NCBI GenBank assembly: GCA_964293585.1
Contig: CAXYYS010000046.1
Coordinates: forward strand, 1 to 16,270
DNA: 16,270 nucleotides
Reading direction: 5' to 3'
Source: JAKVKY01 sp964293585
Lineage (GTDB): Bacteria > Bacillota > Negativicutes > Acidaminococcales > Acidaminococcaceae
The first letter of the stretch is position 1, and each line of letters opens with the position of its first letter. A program made the translations under genes and the position numbers. A model generated the notes under the pieces. That model was given only the letters and a program-made list of their open reading frames with translations. It had not been told where the DNA came from and made no database searches. This document shows, piece after piece, positions 6,158 through 11,399 of the stretch.

Positions 6158-7643
6158 GTCCTTTCCCCCAGGGAGAGGCAAAATCTACCCGGGCGCCGTA
6201 ATTGGCAAGTTTAGTAGCTAAGATTAAAGGCACGGCCAGGGACGTATCCCGGTCCACCGCGCCATGGCGGATGCGCCAGTACCTGGCGGTGGCGGCGTTG
6301 CCGATGTAGTTCAGAGGGTTCATCATTTTAAGGAGCTGTGCGTCCGCTAAAGGAGCGGGGTCGCCGTACTGGGCGGCAAACTTAGTAAAATGCCGGTTGT
6401 TTTCCGTGGCAGTACCAAAAAGATTGTTCTCGCCGCTGCTAAGATCCAGGGCGTCAAAAGCCGGTACGGCTTTCAGACGGGTTGCGTAGACGGCATATTT
6501 GGCCAGGTCCATGCTGACGGCCCGGCCGTTCTCAAGGGTCAGCCAGTCCAGTTTGCTCAAATCACGGTCCTGCTGCAAGGCACTGTTGGCCGAGGCCAGA
6601 TAATAACTTTCCAGATAAGTTTTAAAGCTGCCGTTGCCGTTCTGGTCCAAGGTCAAGGCACGGCCCTGGGCATCTTTCAGTCCCAGGCTGTTTACGTAGG
6701 CCGGGAACTGGGATTTTAATAAAGGCGACAGCAGGATTTGCCGGGGCGTCAACTTTTGCGCGCTGCCGCTTTCCAGGGGGGCATTCGCCGGACGGTTGGC
6801 CGCCGCACCCAGGCCGTTGGCCCCTAAAGGCGGCAGGCCCGCCGGCATCGGCCGCTGATGGTAGGTGTTCACGCCGTTAAAGATCCATTCGTAAGCCATG
6901 TCGGCGTGCTCCAGGTTGGTGATGGGGCAGTAGGCCATGCTGGCAAAGATCTGGTCTGATGCCCGGGCGGCGCCCACAGCTTTCAGATAGGGTTCGTAAT
7001 CTTTGCTGTTGCCGGTTGCGCCTAACAGGGCAGAGAGCGCTCCGCCGGCGCTGGTGCCGTTAGAAATAATCTTGTTGGTGTCTCCGGCCGGCAGCAGTTT
7101 TTTGTTGTACCGCAGATAGCGGACGGCTGCCTTGTAATCTACGATGCAGGCCGGCGCCTTGCCGGTGTAAGTACCGTCGGTATTTTGCAGGGTGCGTCCC
7201 CGCAAGGCCGGCGCCGCTACCACGTAGCCCCGGCTCAGAGCGTAGAGGGCGGCGTTGGGACCGCCGTTCAAGAAATCCGTGCCGGGCACCGCCGCCTGGC
7301 CGGGCATGTAGCCGCCCACCTGGTTGGGCAAAAAGATGGGCGCCGTCTTGGCGGTATAGCCATGGCTGCTGTGGCCCTGGTAGTACGCTTCGGGTACGTA
7401 CAAATTCATTTTTTCGTACTGGGCGTCCACAGGATGCGCCACGTAGACCAGGTTTTCGTAAGCCCGGTAGGTTACCGGCTGGAAATTCACGGTCTGGGTG
7501 TGCAGCGTGTAGACGTTGGTATCCAGTTTTAAATCTACCGGTGCAGCGGTAGGCGCCGTGGCGGGCATTGCCGCGCCGGCGCTGGCGCTTACACAGAGTA
7601 AACTTATAAGGATGCCGCTGACTGCGGCTTTGTTTAAGAACAT
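6093..7643 (-). CDS. Secreted tannase-like esterase (subtype B tannase family, alpha/beta hydrolase)
   Basis: A 516-residue exported serine esterase. Family members cut galloyl esters of tannins and release gallate. The ATG at 7643 has AGGAGG 9 bases upstream; the longer open frame lacks such a site. The signal peptide runs through S-G-I-L-I-S-L-L-C-V-S-A-S-A-G-A. The nucleophile elbow is G-T-S-A-G-G with Ser198; Asp464 in H-G-A-V-D-R-D-T-S and His496 in G-K-G-H-A-G-D-Y-D-L complete the triad. The 32-residue Asp-His spacing equals that of Lactobacillus plantarum tannase (S163, D419, H451). The family also contains esterases with other aromatic esters as substrate, so gallate release is inferred. 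It is the first gene of the operon with the sialidase-like gene, and is read from a promoter near 7730 with a long inverted repeat further upstream. Confidence 0.88.
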   Translation of the reverse strand: MFLNKAAVSGILISLLCVSASAGAAMPATAPTAAPVDLKLDTNVYTLHTQTVNFQPVTYRAYENLVYVAHPVDAQYEKMNLYVPEAYYQGHSSHGYTAKTAPIFLPNQVGGYMPGQAAVPGTDFLNGGPNAALYALSRGYVVAAPALRGRTLQNTDGTYTGKAPACIVDYKAAVRYLRYNKKLLPAGDTNKIISNGTSAGGALSALLGATGNSKDYEPYLKAVGAARASDQIFASMAYCPITNLEHADMAYEWIFNGVNTYHQRPMPAGLPPLGANGLGAAANRPANAPLESGSAQKLTPRQILLSPLLKSQFPAYVNSLGLKDAQGRALTLDQNGNGSFKTYLESYYLASANSALQQDRDLSKLDWLTLENGRAVSMDLAKYAVYATRLKAVPAFDALDLSSGENNLFGTATENNRHFTKFAAQYGDPAPLADAQLLKMMNPLNYIGNAATARYWRIRHGAVDRDTSLAVPLILATKLANYGARVDFASPWGKGHAGDYDLPELFAWADQISKTK

Positions 7644-7728
7644 CAAAAAGGACCTCCTGCTGAAAATTTGTACCGCGCCGGTTAGTCCGGCTGCGGCTGT
7701 ACAGAGTTGTGACTGCAACTAAATTTTA

Positions 7729-7757
7729 ATTATAAACAGCAAATTTGGCGAAACTGT
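7729..7757 (-). promoter_or_regulatory. Probable tannase operon promoter
   Basis: On the minus strand TATAAT occupies 7734-7729, giving a leader of about 80 bases before the tannase ATG. The -35 position (ACAGTT at 7757-7752, 17-base spacer) is far from consensus, which fits a promoter needing an activator. Confidence 0.5.
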
Positions 7758-7765
7758 GGCGCGGG

Positions 7766-7809
7766 CCAAAAATCTGCGGCGCGCCCTCGGCAGCGCCACC
7801 GGATTTTGG
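7766..7809. repeat. Long imperfect inverted repeat in the divergent tannase/bioY control region
   Basis: CCAAAAATC (7766-7774) and GATTTTGG (7802-7809) are inverted copies differing by one extra A, with inner arms CGGCGC and GCGCC continuing the match. The G/C-rich centre contrasts with the AT-rich DNA on both sides. It lies about 10 bases upstream of the tannase -35 region and 68 bases upstream of the bioY -35. Nothing terminates into it, so an operator or a cruciform-forming site is more likely than a terminator. Confidence 0.55.
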
Positions 7810-7876
7810 TGCGGGTGCACTAAGTGTTGTAAGCATCCCGGTTGAAGTTCTATGTTAACTCGGCAAATTTTTATAG

Positions 7877-7905
7877 TTGACTTATTTTTAGCCGCGTACT
7901 ATAAT
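7877..7905 (+). promoter_or_regulatory. Strong sigma-70/SigA-type bioY promoter
   Basis: TTGACT (7877-7882), a 17-base spacer and TATAAT (7900-7905) match consensus at 11 of 12 positions. Transcription should start near 7912, inside the BirA-type operator. Confidence 0.92.
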
Positions 7906-7908
7906 TTA

Positions 7909-7942
7909 ATCGTTAACCGAGAAGAATTAAACGGTTGACAAT
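7909..7942. promoter_or_regulatory. BirA-type biotin operator overlapping the bioY transcription start
   Basis: ATCGTTAACC, 14 bases, GGTTGACAAT form an inverted repeat of the TTGTnAACC-N14/15-GGTTnACAA type bound by biotin-protein-ligase repressors. It covers the predicted start site, so bioY should be shut off when biotinyl-AMP is plentiful. Confidence 0.85.
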
Positions 7943-7975
7943 TTTACCTACAAACTCAAGAAAGAAGCGACCAAG

Positions 7976-8527
7976 ATGGATCACAGTTTAACTTTGTATG
8001 ATGTACGCAGCATGACCAAGATGGCTATCTGCGTGGCAATTTTGTGCGTATCGGCCTATATCAGTTTCCCACTGCCCTTTGCCAGCGCCATGGTAACGGC
8101 CTTAACCCTGGCCATGAACCTGGCGGCCTTTGTGCTCACGCTCCAGCAGACGCTGATCGTGATGCTGCTTTACACCCTCATCGGCGCAGCGGGTCTGCCG
8201 GTCTTTGTAGGCGGCGCCGCCGGCTTTGGCGAAATCTTCGGGCCCCGGGGCGGTTTCCTTATCGCCTTCATCATCGCTTATCCTCTCGTCAGCTACCTGA
8301 AAGGCAGCCGCAACGACTGGAAGCATTACCTGCTGGTCGCCGTGGTGGTAGGCATTCCCATCACTTACATCGGCGGCCTGATTTCTCTGATGTACTTCTT
8401 ACATTTAAAATTATGGCCGGCCATTATAGCGGCCTTTTTCCCCTTTATCTGGGGGGACATCAACAACGCGCCGGCTGCCGCTTATATCGGCCAGCGCATT
8501 AATACGGCGCTGGAACAACTGCACTAA
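7976..8527 (+). CDS. bioY: Biotin transporter BioY (ECF S component)
   Basis: A 183-residue membrane protein that captures biotin, working with the shared EcfA/A'/T energy module (not in this window) or alone. About six hydrophobic segments are visible. The family signature lies at about residues 68-95: G-A-A-G-L-P-V-F followed by G-F-G-E-I-F-G-P-R-G-G-F-L. Upstream M-V-T-A-L-T-L-A is also typical. The ATG at 7976 is used although its ribosome site (AAGAAAGAAG) is modest. It is a single-gene unit with its own promoter and BirA-type operator and ends at a terminator, so biotin scavenging is regulated locally. Confidence 0.95.
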   Translation: MDHSLTLYDVRSMTKMAICVAILCVSAYISFPLPFASAMVTALTLAMNLAAFVLTLQQTLIVMLLYTLIGAAGLPVFVGGAAGFGEIFGPRGGFLIAFIIAYPLVSYLKGSRNDWKHYLLVAVVVGIPITYIGGLISLMYFLHLKLWPAIIAAFFPFIWGDINNAPAAAYIGQRINTALEQLH

Positions 8528-8590
8528 AATTTACGCACCGGCACTTTACCGGCTGCCGGGGTGGCTAAAGTTTTACGCTCCCCAAAGAGC

Positions 8591-8627
8591 AATACCTTGC
8601 TGCTTGAGCACAGCAAGGTATTTTTTT
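8591..8627 (+). terminator. bioY intrinsic terminator
   Basis: A perfect 12-bp stem, AATACCTTGCTG (8591-8602) with CAGCAAGGTATT (8611-8622), has an 8-base loop and is followed by T residues on the plus strand. Confidence 0.93.
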
Positions 8628-8634
8628 ATGCGGT

Positions 8635-9978
8635 TCAGGGCTTAAACTCGTCGTTTACCGCCGCGGCAATCAGTTTCTTGCCGGGCACATCCACATGGAG
8701 CCCGTCCAAGGCCATAGCCGTAGGCAGGGTGCTGTTAGGATTCTTAAAACGCGCCGCCGCGTCAATATGGCGCCGGGTGCGCAGGTAATCGTTCACCTTG
8801 GCAAATTTAATCTGCCACATCTTATCCGTGTCCTCGTCAAAAGCTTTTTTGATGTTGGCCGGGTTGATGGGAGGCAGGGTGATAAAAACCGGGGTGATGC
8901 CGTTGGCCAGGCATTTTTGTTCCAGGGTCTTGAACTGCTCAATCACCGCTTCGGCGGAATGACTGACCGAGCGCAGGCTGTTACTGCCCGTCATGATCAA
9001 GAGATAGCGGGGATGGAAAGGCAGCACGTCCGCGTCAAAACGCGCCAGGGTCATGGCGGCGGTGTCGCCGCTGCGTCCCAGGTTCAGGGTGGGGAAGTTC
9101 AGGTAATGCTGGAAAGAAAATTCCCACTCGCTGGGAGCATAGGAGAAACTGCCGCCCCCATGGCAGATGCTGTCGCCCAGGGTAGCCACCTGGTAGTTGG
9201 CCGCCGGGTCGGTAATAAACTTTTGGGCCGCACTGTACACGCCTACAGGTTTGCCGCTGTCCGTGACACCGCGTACCCGCCAGTAAAACGGTTTGCTGCC
9301 GTAGCGGGGATGGGGGTCATAGGCGTCAAAGCCCGTGTCCGTAAAAGCGTCTACCCGGTGTGCCGAAGGTTCCACGCCGTCAGGATTTTCCGGGGGCGCG
9401 TCCAAAATTTCCACCTCGTACTTGGTGGCGCCGGGCACGGGAATCCACAAGTAGACAGGATAGAGGAGCACGGTACCTTTACCGCTGTTAAACTGGGTCA
9501 TAGGCACCGGACGCAGGAGCGCGCCGGTCTGCGGCTGCACCCAAACCTGCTGGGGCGCGCAAAAATCGCTGAGGGGCTGGCTGTAATAATCCAGGGCCCG
9601 CACCCGCCACCAAAAACTGCTGCCGCTAAAATCAGCCGGCAGGGCCGGGATGTAGCCGTGAATGTAGATACGTTTGGTAGTAAAAAAAGGTTTAGCGGTG
9701 GCCGCAGGTTTATCCGCATAGAGTTCCAGTTCGTACGCCACTGCTTCCGGCAGCAGCTGCCAGGTCAGGACCGGATACTGGTTGTACGGCTGGCCCCGAC
9801 TGCTGCTACTGACAGGAACCGGCGCCGCCACGTGCAGGCCTTCCACCCGGCAGGGAGCGGGACCGGTGGGACCGTTCGCCGTCAGGCCCTGGGGATGGCC
9901 GTGCAGGTAAAAGCCGCTGGCTGCGAACAAGACTACCAGCAGGCAGATTAAATATAAGTTCGCCTTATCTTTCGCCAT
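8635..9978 (-). CDS. Membrane-anchored or secreted SGNH/GDSL hydrolase with two Fn3-like domains
   Basis: A 447-residue extracytoplasmic hydrolase. Residues 7-25 are a signal peptide or anchor (L-Y-L-I-C-L-L-V-V-L-F). Two domains of about 90 residues follow, each with an L-T-W or Y-L-W strand and an F-W/Y-W-R-V-R strand, as in fibronectin-III-like folds. The C-terminal SGNH domain has block I L-G-D-S270, block II G-R-S-G-D, block III T-G-S-N-S and block V D425-x-x-H428, giving the Ser-His-Asp triad. Family members deacetylate or de-esterify sugars and lipids; the substrate is not evident. It overlaps the ThiT-like gene upstream by 14 bases and has AAAGGA about 11 bases before its ATG, so the two are co-translated. 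Confidence 0.86.
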   Translation of the reverse strand: MAKDKANLYLICLLVVLFAASGFYLHGHPQGLTANGPTGPAPCRVEGLHVAAPVPVSSSSRGQPYNQYPVLTWQLLPEAVAYELELYADKPAATAKPFFTTKRIYIHGYIPALPADFSGSSFWWRVRALDYYSQPLSDFCAPQQVWVQPQTGALLRPVPMTQFNSGKGTVLLYPVYLWIPVPGATKYEVEILDAPPENPDGVEPSAHRVDAFTDTGFDAYDPHPRYGSKPFYWRVRGVTDSGKPVGVYSAAQKFITDPAANYQVATLGDSICHGGGSFSYAPSEWEFSFQHYLNFPTLNLGRSGDTAAMTLARFDADVLPFHPRYLLIMTGSNSLRSVSHSAEAVIEQFKTLEQKCLANGITPVFITLPPINPANIKKAFDEDTDKMWQIKFAKVNDYLRTRRHIDAAARFKNPNSTLPTAMALDGLHVDVPGKKLIAAAVNDEFKP

Positions 9979-10525
9979 GAGGAAGCGTATCCTTTCTAAA
10001 CTCCAGGAGCTTTTCTTGCAGATGGGGATAAAACAGGGCCAGGACCAGCAGGTTTACCAGGGTCTCGGGCACGAGATAGGTCAGGTTATAGATTAAAGAA
10101 TAGAGCCAGGGGTTCTGCCCCTGGGGCGCGTAACTGGCAAAGACCACCGCGCCGCTGATGACGGTGCTGCACAGTCGTCCCAGGCTGCCGATGAAGCCGC
10201 CCAGCAGGACTTTGCCCAGGCTGTCCGGTTTGATAAAACCGGCCAGGCCTAAAAGACCGAAGCCCAGCAGATAATCCAGCACGATGCTGGCCGGATGCAG
10301 GCTAAACTTCATGCCCAGCAGAAAATGCACCAGCCCGTAGGTGAGGGCAGTCAAACAGCCCTGTTTGCCGCCCCAGCGGAAAGCAAAGATGAAGAGCGGC
10401 ACCAGGTTGGCCGGGTGCAGCGCCCCGCCCTGGGGCATCTGGTACAAGGTAATCAGGCCCAGAAGATAACTGATAGCGATCATGACCCCGGCTTCCGCCA
10501 GGCGTTGTGTTTGTAAATTGTGCAC
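9965..10525 (-). CDS. thiT: ThiT-like thiamine ECF transporter S component
   Basis: A 186-residue membrane protein with five to six hydrophobic segments, in the ThiT/YuaJ family that binds thiamine for an ECF transporter. The signature L-I-T-L-Y-Q-M-P-Q-G-G (about 24-34), F-R-W-G, and the C-terminal S-Y-A-P-Q-G...P-W-L-Y-S-L-I-Y-N block support this. Two positions differ from what I recall of characterised ThiT: the helix reading S-H-x-I-S-G in relatives is S-T-V-I-S-G here, replacing a substrate-contacting His, and the Glu in the middle helix appears as Asp (V-L-D-Y). No TPP riboswitch precedes it. The substrate may therefore be a thiamine precursor or another compound. The start is GTG at 10525 with a weak ribosome site. 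Confidence 0.85.
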   Translation of the reverse strand: MHNLQTQRLAEAGVMIAISYLLGLITLYQMPQGGALHPANLVPLFIFAFRWGGKQGCLTALTYGLVHFLLGMKFSLHPASIVLDYLLGFGLLGLAGFIKPDSLGKVLLGGFIGSLGRLCSTVISGAVVFASYAPQGQNPWLYSLIYNLTYLVPETLVNLLVLALFYPHLQEKLLEFRKDTLPHGER

Positions 10526-10609
10526 GAAAAAGGCTTCTTTCTGTGCCCGCAGCTTTCCCTGCCGGGAAACTTCCGGGCAACTTTGGCTTTTAAGCTATAT
10601 AATATTACT

Positions 10610-10638
10610 ATTATAACATTAGGAAACGCACCGTGCCA
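10610..10638 (-). promoter_or_regulatory. Possible promoter of the thiT-SGNH operon
   Basis: On the minus strand TATAAT occupies 10615-10610, giving a leader of about 80 bases. The -35 position (TGGCAC, 17-base spacer) is weak. The leader lacks the CUGAGA and other conserved cores of a TPP riboswitch. Confidence 0.45.
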
Positions 10639-10655
10639 GATAAATCTGCGGCCTC

Positions 10656-10684
10656 TTGCCAAACCGGGGCAACTGTGTTACACT
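10656..10684 (+). promoter_or_regulatory. ssrA promoter
   Basis: TTGCCA (10656-10661), a 17-base spacer and TACACT (10679-10684) lie about 60 bases before the mature tmRNA 5' end, leaving a leader to be removed by RNase P. Confidence 0.65.
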
Positions 10685-10747
10685 AGCTTCTGCAAGCAGG
10701 CAAGCCTAACTGGTTCACGCCAGGGGTAATTGCCTCTTGTCCTATCT

Positions 10748-11095
10748 GGGGATGTACCGGTTTCGACGGGGATAGGTGGTGTACGATAAGCGAGCCGTGG
10801 TCCCACAAGCACGTTAAACTGTGGACGTTTAAATTTAAACGCAGATTCTGATTTAGCTCTGGCAGCGTAAACTAGCCACGTTCTTCCAATCCGGCTCCCG
10901 CAGGAGCGGAAAGAACGACACTTAGCGGGATCGCCGGCAGCTGATACCTGTAAGCTCCGGTTCAATCTACAGGCTGGCATGGCGAAAGCTGGTTAGCAGG
11001 CGTTCAAAATGCGAGAAATAAAGTGCTGACTGCGCTCGGAGAAGTTCGTATGACAATATTTCCGGACAGGGGTTCGACTCCCCTCATCTCCACCA
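10748..11095 (+). ncRNA. ssrA: tmRNA (transfer-messenger RNA)
   Basis: tmRNA rescues stalled ribosomes and tags the unfinished protein for proteolysis. The 5' end GGGGATG pairs with CATCTCC before the 3' CCA, forming the tRNA-like acceptor stem. GGTTTCGACGGG near the start and GGACAGGGGTTCGACTCCC near the end (T arm) are hallmark segments. The tag frame ends at 10868-10870 (TAA) and encodes ...A-D-S-D-L-A-L-A-A if translation resumes at GCA 10841; the last residues L-A-A are the usual degradation signal. The exact resume codon is inferred. Length is 348 nt including an encoded CCA, typical for the one-piece form. Confidence 0.97.
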
Positions 11096-11106
11096 ATCAC
11101 AAGACT

Positions 11107-11139
11107 AACGTTCCACATTACGGTGTGGGACGTTTTTTT
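11107..11139 (+). terminator. ssrA intrinsic terminator
   Basis: AACGTTCCACA (11107-11117) pairs with TGTGGGACGTT (11124-11134) with one wobble and a 6-base loop, followed by a run of T. Confidence 0.92.
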
Positions 11140-11158
11140 ATGCCACAAAAAAAGTGTC

Positions 11159-11178
11159 AACTTCACCTTTTGGATAAT
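11159..11178 (+). promoter_or_regulatory. Copy 1 of a 20-bp motif shared with the tps fusion gene (probable operator)
   Basis: AACTTCACCTTTTGGATAAT differs at only one position from the copy at 13963-13982, and the similarity continues weakly downstream. Both copies lie upstream of genes of the regulator/secretion module, so binding by the 824-aa LuxR-type regulator is the simplest explanation. Confidence 0.6.
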
Positions 11179-11249
11179 TTGCAGGTAAAATAAAAAAGGC
11201 TAAACTTAGAGCAGGAAAGCTAAGAGCGTCCGTAAGGGGTTCGACGCAA

Positions 11250-11363
11250 ATGAGAAGGCGCCGGCAGCATCCTCTATTGCAATGGCGAAACGGAGGTCGT
11301 ACGCAGCGCCAGGAGTTACCAGTTCTAAAATTACATTCCCGAAAAGGCTTTTTTAGATTATAA
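11250..11363 (+). CDS. Possible 37-aa basic small protein or leader peptide
   Basis: An ATG at 11250 with AAGGGG 11 bases upstream opens a frame beginning M-R-R-R-R-Q-H-P and ending at TAA 11361-11363, overlapping the TATAAT of the regulator promoter. It is rich in Arg/Lys and resembles no family I know. The same bases form pairing arms, and another frame is open for 48 codons without a good start, so chance is a serious alternative. Confidence 0.2.
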   Translation: MRRRRQHPLLQWRNGGRTQRQELPVLKLHSRKGFFRL

Positions 11364-11364
11364 T
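11336..11364 (+). promoter_or_regulatory. Probable proximal promoter of the LuxR-type regulator
   Basis: TATAAT (11359-11364) sits 17 bases after a weak -35 (TTCCCG, 11336-11341), giving a leader of about 28 bases before the ATG at 11400. Confidence 0.55.
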
Positions 11365-11399
11365 TTAATTAGCAAACGGGAAAGAAAAGTGGTGGTTTT

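Larger units (their letters stand above)
11140..11399 (+). other. 260-bp non-coding or leader region upstream of the LuxR-type regulator
   Basis: This stretch holds the 20-bp motif shared with 13963-13982, then about 150 bases of higher GC rich in pairing arms: GCGTC/GACGC (11226-11246), GGCGC/GCGCC (about 11257 and 11305) and an inner CCTC/GAGG. A promoter for the regulator lies at 11336-11364. It may be a structured leader RNA from an upstream promoter, or contain the 37-codon frame at 11250. I recognise no known riboswitch in it. Confidence 0.5.

Noticed and set aside
10615..10640. Sigma-54 promoter (TGGCAC element)
   Set aside because: The matching TTGC at the correct spacing is absent.
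10526..10740. TPP riboswitch before the thiT-like gene
   Set aside because: Neither CUGAGA nor the second conserved core is present on the minus strand.
11220..11320. Cyclic-di-GMP-I riboswitch (GACGCAAA resemblance)
   Set aside because: The conserved receptor, GNRA helix and closing stem could not be fitted in order.
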